Part shown: piece by piece, positions 8,589 through 16,388 of the stretch | Position numbering within the stretch: the first letter of the stretch is position 1 | How the letters are laid out: each line of letters starts with the position of its first letter | NCBI RefSeq assembly: GCF_007677725.1 | Contig: NZ_VEDF01000008.1 | Location: forward strand, 62,001 to 126,000 | Length of the DNA stretch: 64,000 nucleotides | Reading direction: 5' to 3' | From: Pseudomonas sp. URMO17WK12:I11 | GTDB lineage: Bacteria > Pseudomonadota > Gammaproteobacteria > Pseudomonadales > Pseudomonadaceae | Translations under genes and position numbers: made by a program | The notes under the pieces: generated by a model | Database searches by the model: none | Seen by the model: the letters and a program-made list of their open reading frames with translations, nothing else | Told to the model about the DNA's origin: nothing

Positions 8589-10529
8589 ATGCAGAGCAAC
8601 TCATTCAGCCGCCATGCCCAGCAAGTGCATACCGTGGCGCGCGGTGAAGCGGGCAGCGATCCGTCCATCGCCCGCTCCTGGCTGCGCTGCCTGGACGACT
8701 ATCACCTCGATCCCTGCGTGGTCGAAGCGCCGGTGGTGCTCGAACATGGCCGGCTGCTGGAAAGCCGTCAGCGCCTGCGTCAGGTACTGGAAATCGCCGG
8801 CGGCGAGATGCACAGCCTGCACCAGCAGCTATCCGGCGCCGGCCACGCGGTGCTGCTGACCGATGCCCGCGGGATCATCCTCAATTGCGTCACCGCCCCT
8901 ACCGAGCGCCGCAGCTTCGAACAGGCCGGATTATGGCTGGGCGCCGATTGGAGCGAGGCGCGTGAAGGCACCAATGGCATCGGCACTTGCCTGGTCGAAC
9001 GCCAGGCCCTGACCATTCACCAGGGCGAGCATTTCCGTGGGCGGCACACCGGGCTGACCTGCTCGGCCAGCCCGGTGTTCGACCCTCACGGCGAACTGCT
9101 GGCAGTGCTCGATGTGTCGTCGGCCCGCCCTGATGTATCGCGCCAGAGCCAGTTCCACACCATGGCACTGGTCAATCTGTCGGCGAAGATGATCGAAAGC
9201 TGTTATTTCCTGCGCCATTTCGAGCAGCAATGGTTGCTGCGCTTCCATGTGCAGGCCGAGTCGGTCGGGCAATTCAGCGAAGGTCTGCTGGCATTTGCCG
9301 AAGATGGGCGTATCCGCGCGGCCAACCAGAGTGCGCTGAACTTGCTGGGCTGCCCGCGCGGCGCGGTGCTCGGCGAGCCGATCGAGCGTTTTTTCGCGTG
9401 CACGCAGGACGAGCTGTTCAGCCGTGCGACACCAGGCGGCAGTACGCTCTGGTCATTGCATGCGCGCAATGGCCGCCAAGTGTTCGCCAGCCTGCGCGGG
9501 CAAGCGCGGACACCCGTGTGGACGGTGCCCGTCAACGCCCCGTCAGCGGCGCCGCCTGCCCAGCCAGGCGTTTGCCTGCTCGATCCACAATTGCAGCAGG
9601 CCTTCAGCCGCGCCGTACGTGTATTCGAGCGCGATGTACCCCTGCTGCTGCGCGGGGAAACCGGCTGCGGCAAGGAAGCCTTCGCCCAGGCTGTGCACCA
9701 GGCCAGTCAACGCAGCGGCAAACCGTTCGTGGCGATCAACTGCGCGTCCATTCCCGAGAGCCTGATCGAGAGCGAGTTGTTCGGTTACCGTGGCGGCAGC
9801 TTCACCGGCGCGCGCAAGGAGGGCATGCGCGGCAAACTGCTGCAGGCCAATGGCGGTACCTTGCTGCTCGATGAAATCGGCGATATGCCGCTGGCGCTGC
9901 AGACCCGCTTGCTGCGAGTGCTGGAAGAGCGCCAGGTGGAGCCGATCGGTGGCGAGGCGCAGGCGCTGGATGTGCGCATCGTCAGTGCCACGCACCGCGA
10001 CCTGCTCGAGCGGGTCGCCCAAGGCAGTTTCCGCGAAGACCTCTACTATCGGCTAAGCGGGCTGGAGGTGGCGTTGCCGGCGCTGCGCGACCGCAGCGAC
10101 AAGCAGGCATTGCTGGACTACCTGCTGCGCCAGGAGGCGCAGGGGCAGGCCGTCGGTTTGGCCGCTGAGGCGCGCCAGGCCTTGCTGGCCTTCAATTGGC
10201 CGGGGAATGTGCGGCAGATGCGCAACGTGCTGCGCACGGCGTTGGCGCTGTGTGAGGGCGGCATCGTCCAGTTTTCGGATCTTCCCGGCATCATCCAAGC
10301 TCACACATCGGGCGCGGCAACGGGCAGGCTCGCCGACGAGGGCAGCGGTGACGCTGCGCAGCGCCAGAGTGGCGCACCGATCGATCTGCTAAGCGCGGAA
10401 CGCCAGGCACTGACGGACATCCTGCAGGCAAAGCACTGGCACCTCACCCGGGTCGCCGAGCACCTGGGCATCAGCCGCAACACCTTGTATCGAAAACTGC
10501 GCAAACATGGGATCAGTCGCAGCGGATAG
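8589..10529 (+). CDS. eatR: Sigma-54-dependent regulator of ethanolamine catabolism
   Basis: A 646-residue AcoR-type enhancer-binding protein. It has a GAF-like sensory region in roughly residues 60-230, a linker, an AAA+ domain with Walker A GETGCGKE near residue 356, a GSFTGA loop near 404 that contacts sigma-54 (serine replaces the usual alanine), Walker B LLLDEIGDMP, and a Fis-type helix-turn-helix near 617-645 (VAEHLGISRNTLYRKLRK). The start MQSNSFSRHAQQ at 8589 is chosen over a longer frame because family homology begins there. It is divergent from the dehydrogenase and corresponds in position to PA4021 (EatR) of P. aeruginosa, shown to activate ethanolamine genes with RpoN. Confidence 0.9.
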   Translation: MQSNSFSRHAQQVHTVARGEAGSDPSIARSWLRCLDDYHLDPCVVEAPVVLEHGRLLESRQRLRQVLEIAGGEMHSLHQQLSGAGHAVLLTDARGIILNCVTAPTERRSFEQAGLWLGADWSEAREGTNGIGTCLVERQALTIHQGEHFRGRHTGLTCSASPVFDPHGELLAVLDVSSARPDVSRQSQFHTMALVNLSAKMIESCYFLRHFEQQWLLRFHVQAESVGQFSEGLLAFAEDGRIRAANQSALNLLGCPRGAVLGEPIERFFACTQDELFSRATPGGSTLWSLHARNGRQVFASLRGQARTPVWTVPVNAPSAAPPAQPGVCLLDPQLQQAFSRAVRVFERDVPLLLRGETGCGKEAFAQAVHQASQRSGKPFVAINCASIPESLIESELFGYRGGSFTGARKEGMRGKLLQANGGTLLLDEIGDMPLALQTRLLRVLEERQVEPIGGEAQALDVRIVSATHRDLLERVAQGSFREDLYYRLSGLEVALPALRDRSDKQALLDYLLRQEAQGQAVGLAAEARQALLAFNWPGNVRQMRNVLRTALALCEGGIVQFSDLPGIIQAHTSGAATGRLADEGSGDAAQRQSGAPIDLLSAERQALTDILQAKHWHLTRVAEHLGISRNTLYRKLRKHGISRSG

Positions 10530-10571
10530 ACGAAACAGCGTGTGCGATTTTTCTTTCCCTGCGATACCCTG

Positions 10572-10589
10572 CCTCGACGTTTTGCGAGG
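10572..10589 (+). promoter_or_regulatory. Hairpin covering the mpl ribosome binding site
   Basis: CCTCG (10572-10576) pairs with CGAGG (10585-10589). The GAGG of the second arm is the likely Shine-Dalgarno sequence, six bases before the mpl ATG, so the site would be partly hidden in the folded message. The stem is short, and the effect is a guess. Confidence 0.3.
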
Positions 10590-10595
10590 TCGACC

Positions 10596-11945
10596 ATGCA
10601 TATTCATATTCTCGGTATTTGCGGCACTTTCATGGGTTCGCTGGCAGTCCTGGCCAAGGCACTCGGCCACCGTGTCACCGGCTCTGACGCCAATGTCTAT
10701 CCGCCGATGAGCACGCAGCTGCAGGCCCAAGGCATCGAACTGACCCAGGGCTACGACCCGGCCCAACTCGAGCCTGCGCCTGACCTGGTGGTGATCGGCA
10801 ATGCCATGTCGCGCGGCAACCCGGCGGTGGAGTATGTGCTGAACAAAGGCTTGCCCTATGTCTCTGGCCCGCAATGGCTGGCCGATCATGTGTTGCAAGG
10901 CCGCTGGGTATTGGCAGTGGCGGGCACCCACGGCAAGACCACCACCAGCAGCATGCTGGCCTGGGTATTGGAGCACGCCGGCATGAGCCCCGGCTTTTTG
11001 ATCGGCGGTGTGCCGCAGAATTTCTCGGTGTCGGCACGCCTGGGCGATACGCCGTTCTTCGTGGTCGAGGCCGATGAATATGACAGCGCGTTCTTCGATA
11101 AACGCTCGAAGTTCGTGCACTACCATCCGCGTACCGCGATTCTCAACAACCTTGAGTTCGATCACGCGGATATCTTCCCTGATCTGGCGGCCATCGAGCG
11201 GCAGTTCCATCACCTGGTGCGCACGATCCCCAGCGAAGGCCTGGTCATTCACCCGAGCCGCGAGCACGCCTTGGAGCGGGTCATCGGCATGGGCTGCTGG
11301 ACGCCCGTGCAGACCACCGGCGAGGGCGGGCAATGGCAGGCGCGCCTGCTCAGCGCCGACGGTTCACGTTTCGAAGTGCTGTTCGACGGCCAGGTGCAGG
11401 GCGTGGTGGACTGGGCGCTGACCGGCCAGCACAACGTCGACAATGCCTTGGCGACCTTGGCCGCCGCCCGTCACGTTGGCGTGGTGCCGGCCATGGGCAT
11501 CGCCGGACTCTGCGCATTCAAGAGCGTCAAGCGGCGCATGGAGCTGGTCGCCGAAGTCAACGGCGTGACCATCTATGACGACTTCGCCCACCACCCTACG
11601 GCCATTGCCACCACCCTCGACGGCCTGCGCAAGCGGGTCGGCGAAGCGCCGGTGATTGCCATCATCGAGCCGCGTTCGAACTCGATGAAGCTGGGCGCAC
11701 ACCGCGACGGCCTGCCGGAAAGCGTCAATGACGCTGACCAGGTCATCTGGTACGCCCCGGCCAACCTGGGCTGGGACCTGGCCGCCACCGCCGCGCAATG
11801 CACGGTGCCCAGCGTGGTTGCCGATAGCCTCGAGGCCATCATCGAGCGGGTCAAGGGCCAGGCCCGCCCGGGCACCCATGTGGTGATCATGAGCAACGGC
11901 GGCTTTGGCGGCCTGCATGGCAAACTGGCCGAGGCCCTGCAGTGA
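10596..11945 (+). CDS. mpl: UDP-N-acetylmuramate:L-Ala-gamma-D-Glu-meso-DAP ligase
   Basis: Peptidoglycan recycling ligase that attaches the recovered tripeptide L-Ala-gamma-D-Glu-meso-DAP to UDP-MurNAc, using ATP in the cytoplasm. The 449-residue product has the Mur ligase layout: the N-terminal HILGICGTFMGSLA nucleotide-binding stretch (MurC-like), the ATP loop GTHGKTTTSS near residues 110-119, VVEADEYDSAFFDKRSKF, and the DDFAHHPTAI motif of the C-terminal part. The start MHIHILGIC at 10596 is the family start. It overlaps ubiX by four bases (GTGA), so the two are translationally coupled. Confidence 0.95.
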   Translation: MHIHILGICGTFMGSLAVLAKALGHRVTGSDANVYPPMSTQLQAQGIELTQGYDPAQLEPAPDLVVIGNAMSRGNPAVEYVLNKGLPYVSGPQWLADHVLQGRWVLAVAGTHGKTTTSSMLAWVLEHAGMSPGFLIGGVPQNFSVSARLGDTPFFVVEADEYDSAFFDKRSKFVHYHPRTAILNNLEFDHADIFPDLAAIERQFHHLVRTIPSEGLVIHPSREHALERVIGMGCWTPVQTTGEGGQWQARLLSADGSRFEVLFDGQVQGVVDWALTGQHNVDNALATLAAARHVGVVPAMGIAGLCAFKSVKRRMELVAEVNGVTIYDDFAHHPTAIATTLDGLRKRVGEAPVIAIIEPRSNSMKLGAHRDGLPESVNDADQVIWYAPANLGWDLAATAAQCTVPSVVADSLEAIIERVKGQARPGTHVVIMSNGGFGGLHGKLAEALQ

Positions 11946-12571
11946 GCGGGCCGCAGCGCATTACCCTGGCCATGACCGGGGCGTCGGGCGCGCAGTACGG
12001 CCTGCGCCTGCTCGACTGCCTGGTGCGCGAAGAGCGTGAGGTGCACTTCCTCATTTCCAAGGCTGCGCAATTGGTGATGGCCACCGAAACCGATGTATTG
12101 CTGCCGGCCAAGCCGCAGGCGATGCAGGCTTTCCTGACCGAGTACACCGGCGCTGCCGATGGGCAGATTCGCGTGTATGGCAAGGAAGACTGGATGTCGC
12201 CGGTAGCCTCGGGCTCGGGCGCGCCGGCGGCGATGGTGGTGGTACCGTGCTCGACCGGCACCTTGTCGGCCATCGCCAGCGGGGCGTGCAACAACCTGAT
12301 CGAACGTGCCGCCGACGTGACGCTCAAGGAACGCCGCCAGTTGATTCTGGTGCCGCGTGAGGCGCCGTTCTCGACGATCCACCTGGAGAACATGCTCAAG
12401 CTTTCGCAGATGGGCGCAGTGATCCTCCCGGCAGCGCCTGGGTTCTACCACCAGCCGCAAACCATCGATGACCTGGTCGACTTCGTCGTGGCCCGCGTAT
12501 TGAACCTGCTGGACATTCCCCAGGACATGCTGCCGCGCTGGGGCGAATATCACATCGGTTCGGAAGATTGA
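11942..12571 (+). CDS. ubiX: Flavin prenyltransferase UbiX
   Basis: Makes prenylated FMN, the cofactor of the UbiD decarboxylase in ubiquinone synthesis, from FMN and dimethylallyl phosphate. The 209-residue protein has the family motifs TGASGAQYGLRLL, ASGSGAPAAMVVVPCSTGTLSAIA and VPREAPFSTIHLENML. It begins with GTG inside the mpl stop region (GTGA overlap) and ends overlapping the TTG start of the next gene. No ubiD is present in the window. Confidence 0.95.
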   Translation: MSGPQRITLAMTGASGAQYGLRLLDCLVREEREVHFLISKAAQLVMATETDVLLPAKPQAMQAFLTEYTGAADGQIRVYGKEDWMSPVASGSGAPAAMVVVPCSTGTLSAIASGACNNLIERAADVTLKERRQLILVPREAPFSTIHLENMLKLSQMGAVILPAAPGFYHQPQTIDDLVDFVVARVLNLLDIPQDMLPRWGEYHIGSED

Positions 12572-12855
12572 GGCGTCTGCTGCTCTTGGGGTTGGCGGCC
12601 TTCGCGCTCGGTGGCTGCGCCACTGCCCGGACGTTGGATGCCAACCAACCTGGCGCGCCCGTGGTGTATGCCGGCACTCGCCTGGATCTGTACGTGATCA
12701 ACGGTGGTTGCTGCCCCAGGGATCGCTTCGGCGCCGAAGCGCCGGCCTATCCCAGGCTCGATCTGCCGGGCAGCCTGTTGCTCGATACCTTGCTGCTGCC
12801 GTTGTCCCTGCTGACAGCGGCTGGAGTGGGCTTCAACGCAACCGGGGGCCTGTAG
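12568..12855 (+). CDS. Small YceK/YidQ-type lipoprotein
   Basis: A 95-residue predicted outer-membrane lipoprotein. The signal peptide ends in the lipobox LGGC, with the acylated cysteine at residue 17. The body (VVYAGTRLDLYVINGGC, then the LDLPGSLLLDTLLLPLSL stretch) matches the YceK/YidQ family of unknown function. The start is TTG, overlapping the ubiX stop (TTGA), which points to translational coupling. A perfect 10-bp hairpin overlaps its stop codon. Confidence 0.75.
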   Translation: MRRLLLLGLAAFALGGCATARTLDANQPGAPVVYAGTRLDLYVINGGCCPRDRFGAEAPAYPRLDLPGSLLLDTLLLPLSLLTAAGVGFNATGGL

Positions 12856-12865
12856 AGGCCCCCGG
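12842..12865. terminator. Hairpin overlapping the lipoprotein stop codon, shared by convergent genes
   Basis: CCGGGGGCCT (12842-12851) and AGGCCCCCGG (12856-12865) make a perfect 10-bp stem with loop GTAG, and the stop codon TAG is in the loop. It is followed by TGTGTCTG on the plus strand and by TTGCGTTG on the minus strand, so it could end transcription from both mpl-ubiX-lipoprotein and the convergent oxidoreductase gene. U tracts are poor. Confidence 0.6.
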
Positions 12866-12889
12866 TGTGTCTGCAGCAGGTCGCGCTAT

Positions 12890-13534
12890 CTATTGCTTGC
12901 CGAGCCTGCGTAGTTCATCCGACTCGACGATACGCACGCCGTCTTCTTCCTCCAGGGCCAGGCGCCACAGTGCCCGCGCCAGGGTGCACACCTCGATGCC
13001 ACGGTATTTGCCCGGCATCAGCTTGGAAAACGGCGACGCCAGTTTCTCGCCCAGGCGCGGTTCGATGCGATCACCCAGCAGCAGCGAGGGCCGCACGATG
13101 GTCAGTTGGGGCCAGTCCTGGGCCTTGAGCGCTTCTTCCATCTCGCCCTTGACCCGGTTGTAGAAAATCGACGACTTGGGGTCGGCGCCGATGGCACTGA
13201 CCACCAGCAGGTGGCGGGCGCCCATTTCCCGCGCGCGTTTGCTGAACGCCACGACCATGTCCAGATCGACGGCGCGGAACGCTTGTTCGGAGCCTGCCTG
13301 CTTGAGCGTGGTGCCCAGGCAGCAGTAGGCGATATCGACGCGCCCGGCCAGCTGCGGGAGAAACACGGCCGGGTCACCGACCGGGTTTTCCAGGTGCGGA
13401 TGCTCGGCCAGCGGCCGGCGCGTGGGCGCCAGCACGCGGCTGATGGTCGGTTCGTTGAGCAGGCGGTCGAGCAGGTGTTCACCCGTCAACCCAGTGGCTC
13501 CGGCAAGCAGTACATGCTGAGGCGTCAAGTACAT
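12890..13534 (-). CDS. NAD(P)-binding Rossmann oxidoreductase (YbjT/HTATIP2-like)
   Basis: A 214-residue atypical short-chain dehydrogenase. The N-terminal dinucleotide-binding motif is LLAGATGLTGEHLLDRLL at residues 9-26. YCCLGTT and HLLVVSAIGADPKSSIFYNRVKGEME follow; the latter contains the SAxGA-Y..K region expected of this group. The substrate is unknown; homologues are often described as nucleoside-diphosphate-sugar epimerase-like or stress-related proteins. It lies 27 bases after the start of the MORN/C13 gene on the same strand and may share its transcript. Confidence 0.8.
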   Translation of the reverse strand: MYLTPQHVLLAGATGLTGEHLLDRLLNEPTISRVLAPTRRPLAEHPHLENPVGDPAVFLPQLAGRVDIAYCCLGTTLKQAGSEQAFRAVDLDMVVAFSKRAREMGARHLLVVSAIGADPKSSIFYNRVKGEMEEALKAQDWPQLTIVRPSLLLGDRIEPRLGEKLASPFSKLMPGKYRGIEVCTLARALWRLALEEEDGVRIVESDELRRLGKQ

Positions 13535-13561
13535 GATGTCTCTCCCTTGTTACAGTCAAGC

Positions 13562-15295
13562 TTAGCGGCTGGCCGGCATTTTCGCTCGCACTTGGCGCTT
13601 GGCTTGAGCCGCGTTACGCAGGGCTTCTTCGGCCTGGTGCTGGCGCAGTTGCTGCCAGTGTGCCAGTACTGCAGGCGGGGCCCACATTTGCGGCTCGGAG
13701 GCTTCGAAGCCCTCCCTTCGTTCACGTTCGGCAACACTGTCACGCGCCAGTTCAAACGCTTGTTTCAAATCATCCGTCTGGTTCAGCGCCTGGGCGAACA
13801 GGGCATCGCCGAAATAAGTGAAGTCGGCTTCTTCCGAACAGCCGAACGACACCCGATCGGCACGCGCGGCGGTCATGATCAAGGTGTGCTCGTCCTTGAG
13901 TGGCGCGATGTAGCCGCCGGAGTAGCACGCGGAGATGACGATGACCTTGTCGCGGTTCTTCAGCGGGGCGAGGGCGCTGGCCAGGGCGTCGGCCGACAGG
14001 TCTGCCAGTTGCAGGCGCGGCTGATCGAGCACCAGCTGATGGTCCTGGCTGCCGTGGCTGGTCAGGTAGATGAACACCAGGTCTTCGGGGCCGCTGCGTT
14101 CGGCCAGGGTCCGAGCGGCGCGGCTCAGGCTCTCGCGGGTGGCCATGGGACGGGTCGCCATCTGGTCGCGGTGATTGACCAGGGTGACCTGGCCGTGTGC
14201 GCCGAAGCGCACCCTGAGCATATTGGTGACGTAATCGGCTTCACGCAGGAACACGCTTTGCTGGCCGTCGCCAGCCAGTACCAGGCTGTACAGCTGGATC
14301 GAGGCATCCGAGCGCGGCACCTGGGCGAGCGCCTCGCCCAGCAGCTGGCCCTGGTTGAGCAGCGCCAGGTCCAGCGGGTCTGGCAGCAGCTTGCCCTGGC
14401 CATCGCGCACGCGCACGCCATTGACCCAGCTGCCGCTTTCGGCCTTGCCATTGGCCAGGGTCAGCGTGCCGTGGCCCTGGTAGGCATCATTGTCGAAGCC
14501 GCCAACGTAGCGGCTGCCGTCGGGCAGCTGCAGGCTGCCCTGGCCAGACAGGCGCCAGTCGACGAAGCTGCCCTTGTAATGGCTGCCGTCGCTGCCGAGC
14601 AGTTCGCCCTGGCCGGTCAAGGCGCCGTCCTTGAACTCGCCGATCCACACATCGCCATCGGTATTCTCGTAACGGCCACGGCCTTCGAGGCGGTTGTCCT
14701 TGAACTCACCGATGTACTGTTCGCCCTCGGCGCTGTCGTAGGTGCCGCTGCCTTGCAACTGGCCATCGACGAAACGGCCGCTGAACTGATTGCCGCTGGC
14801 ATCGCTGCGCACCCCGGCGCCGTTGGGCTTGCCATGGGCGAACAAGCCTTGATAGCGGCTGCCGTCGGCCAGCTCCAGCTGGCCTGCGCCATGGTATTGA
14901 TCGTCCTTGAACTGCCCGCGATAGCTCTGGTCGGCTTGCTTGAGAGTGCCTTCGCCGTCGCGCCGGCCATGGCTGAAGGTGCCGGCATAGTGGCTGCCCG
15001 GTGTCGTCAGATCGCCCAGGCCGTGGAACAGCCCATGGTCGAACTGGCCGCGATAGACCTCGCCATTGCTGCCATGCCATTCGCCCTGGCCATGCCACTG
15101 GCCATCCTTGAACGAGCCTGCATACCAGCTGCCGTTGGGGTAATCGATGCGACCCTCGCCCTGCAGCAGGCCGTTGACGACCTCACCGTGGTAGCGCCCG
15201 CCATCTGGCAGCCGGGCATCGGGAGGCAACAGCGACTCGCCATCGCCACAGGCAGCGAGCAGCAAGGTCAGGGCGAGGGGAAGCAGTGCACGCAT
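13562..15295 (-). CDS. MORN-repeat lipoprotein with C13 (caspase-like) peptidase domain
   Basis: A 577-residue predicted lipoprotein. A signal peptide ends in LAAC with the acylated cysteine at residue 16. About eleven MORN repeats (YxGxFxxGxxxGxGxL pattern, 22-24 residues each) span roughly residues 33-295. A C-terminal domain follows with a hydrophobic strand before His414 (YLTSHGSQDH) and a second before Cys457 (VISACYSGGY), the His-Cys dyad layout of clan CD peptidases (C13/legumain-like). MORN repeats in eukaryotes bind membranes and lipids. The substrate is unknown. The protein is probably attached to the outer membrane and active in the periplasm. Related proteins occur across Pseudomonas without an assigned role. 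Confidence 0.85.
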   Translation of the reverse strand: MRALLPLALTLLLAACGDGESLLPPDARLPDGGRYHGEVVNGLLQGEGRIDYPNGSWYAGSFKDGQWHGQGEWHGSNGEVYRGQFDHGLFHGLGDLTTPGSHYAGTFSHGRRDGEGTLKQADQSYRGQFKDDQYHGAGQLELADGSRYQGLFAHGKPNGAGVRSDASGNQFSGRFVDGQLQGSGTYDSAEGEQYIGEFKDNRLEGRGRYENTDGDVWIGEFKDGALTGQGELLGSDGSHYKGSFVDWRLSGQGSLQLPDGSRYVGGFDNDAYQGHGTLTLANGKAESGSWVNGVRVRDGQGKLLPDPLDLALLNQGQLLGEALAQVPRSDASIQLYSLVLAGDGQQSVFLREADYVTNMLRVRFGAHGQVTLVNHRDQMATRPMATRESLSRAARTLAERSGPEDLVFIYLTSHGSQDHQLVLDQPRLQLADLSADALASALAPLKNRDKVIVISACYSGGYIAPLKDEHTLIMTAARADRVSFGCSEEADFTYFGDALFAQALNQTDDLKQAFELARDSVAERERREGFEASEPQMWAPPAVLAHWQQLRQHQAEEALRNAAQAKRQVRAKMPASR

Positions 15296-15387
15296 GGCAG
15301 GATCCGGGCAATAGATCTGCCGAGTATGCCGCAGAATACGGGGCGCAGGTATCTAGAGCGGTGCGCGAATCGATGGCCGCGCGATTG

Positions 15388-15411
15388 GCGGGGCACGGCG
15401 GCGCGCCCCGC
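15388..15411 (-). terminator. Weak terminator-like hairpin after the MaoC gene
   Basis: GCGGGGC (15388-15394) and GCCCCGC (15405-15411) form a 7-bp stem with a ten-base loop, twelve bases after the MaoC stop on the minus strand. No U tract follows, so any stop would be inefficient. Confidence 0.35.
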
Positions 15412-15423
15412 AGCCAGAATCAC

Positions 15424-15879
15424 TCAGACGAAGCACAGCGACAGCGGCTCGGCGATGTAGGCCGGCTTGTCTTCGCCTTCGATTTCCAGGGTTGCCGTGG
15501 CCTTGAGCAACCATTGGCCCGGTTTCTTTTCCGTCACCTGGCCCAGCTCCACTTTCAACCGCACCTTGCTGTCGACCTTGACTGGTTGGATGAACCGCAC
15601 ACTGTCCAGGCCATAGTTGACGACCATCTTCAGCCCCTGTGGCAACACCAGGATGTCTTCCATCAGCAGCGGGATCAGCGACAGGGTCAGGAAACCGTGG
15701 GCGATGGTGCTGCCGAACGGCGTTTTGGCGGCTTTTTCCGGATCGACGTGGATGAATTGGAAGTCGCCGGTCGCCTCGGCAAACAGGTTGATGCGCTGCT
15801 GGTCGATCTGCAGCCAGTCGGAGCGTCCCAGCTCCTTGCCAACGTACTGCGCAAGCTCATTCACCGGTACTTGGGGCAT
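15424..15879 (-). CDS. MaoC-family (R)-specific enoyl-CoA hydratase
   Basis: A 151-residue single hotdog-fold hydratase. The conserved block FAEATGDFQFIHVDPEKA, followed by the GSTIAHGFLTLSL block, supplies the aspartate/histidine pair (D..H) of MaoC and PhaJ-type (R)-hydratases, which act on trans-2-enoyl-CoA. The natural substrate here is not known. The start MPQVPVNELAQYVGKELG at 15879 is chosen because GGAGA lies eight bases upstream and family homology begins there; an in-frame extension runs into the promoter region. A GTACG-GA-CGTAC palindrome sits just upstream and could be an operator. Confidence 0.88.
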   Translation of the reverse strand: MPQVPVNELAQYVGKELGRSDWLQIDQQRINLFAEATGDFQFIHVDPEKAAKTPFGSTIAHGFLTLSLIPLLMEDILVLPQGLKMVVNYGLDSVRFIQPVKVDSKVRLKVELGQVTEKKPGQWLLKATATLEIEGEDKPAYIAEPLSLCFV

Positions 15880-15990
15880 CGCGACTCTCCGAGTTGTCAT
15901 CTGGTACGGACGTACAAGATCAGCACGGTCAAACGGTCCAGTCAAGCGACCCGCAATTTGGCGAATACCGGGGAATAGCCGGGGCATGCT

Positions 15991-15996
15991 TATAAT
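15991..15996 (+). promoter_or_regulatory. -10 element of the CidA/LrgB promoter
   Basis: TATAAT 26 bases upstream of the CidA/LrgA-type start codon. No matching -35 is obvious. The transcript leader would be about 20 bases. Confidence 0.45.
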
Positions 15997-16022
15997 GGCC
16001 AGCATGCCTGAAGGAGATCGTT

Positions 16023-16388
16023 ATGCTGTTGCGTGGTTTGACTTGGCTGGTGCTGTTCCAGCTGCTCGGCACGGCGCTCAATCATTTGTGCGCACCCATT
16101 CTGCCTGGGCCGATCATCGGCCTGTTGTTGCTGCTGTGTTTCCTGATGGCCCGCGGCGAGGTGGGCAAGCCGCTGAACGAGGCTGCAGGCAGCCTGCTGC
16201 GCTATCTGCCATTGTTGCTGGTGCCACCGGCGGTCGGGGTCATGGTGTACGCCAAGGACATTGCCGCCGATTTCTGGGCCATCGCCGGCGCCCTGGTCAT
16301 TTCTTGCCTGCTGACGCTGGTTTTCGTTGGCGTGTTGATGCAGAAGCTCATCGATCGCCAGCATCGCAAGCATGAGGAACAGCCATGA
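16023..16388 (+). CDS. CidA/LrgA-family holin-like membrane protein
   Basis: A 121-residue protein with about four hydrophobic segments and a basic C-terminus, of the CidA/LrgA family. The PGPIIGLLLLLCFLMARGEV stretch (with the conserved PGxxIG) is typical. Members resemble phage holins, affect autolysis, and with LrgB have been linked to pyruvate and small-acid transport. AGGAG sits seven bases upstream of the ATG, and the stop overlaps the ATG of the LrgB gene (ATGA), so the two are coupled. Confidence 0.88.
   Translation: MLLRGLTWLVLFQLLGTALNHLCAPILPGPIIGLLLLLCFLMARGEVGKPLNEAAGSLLRYLPLLLVPPAVGVMVYAKDIAADFWAIAGALVISCLLTLVFVGVLMQKLIDRQHRKHEEQP

Noticed and set aside
14400..15200. Repetitive DNA that resembles a tandem repeat or CRISPR-like array
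   Set aside because: The periodicity (about 66-72 bases) comes from degenerate MORN protein repeats; the DNA copies differ strongly and there are no identical repeats or spacers.
13106..15460. 784-codon plus-strand frame opposite the MORN/C13 gene
   Set aside because: Shadow frame; the minus-strand product has a lipobox, MORN repeats and catalytic motifs.
15900..15912. GTACG-GA-CGTAC palindrome upstream of the MaoC gene as a defined operator
   Set aside because: It does not match the fatty-acid regulator (PsrA/FadR) boxes I know; it is kept only as a remark in the MaoC entry.
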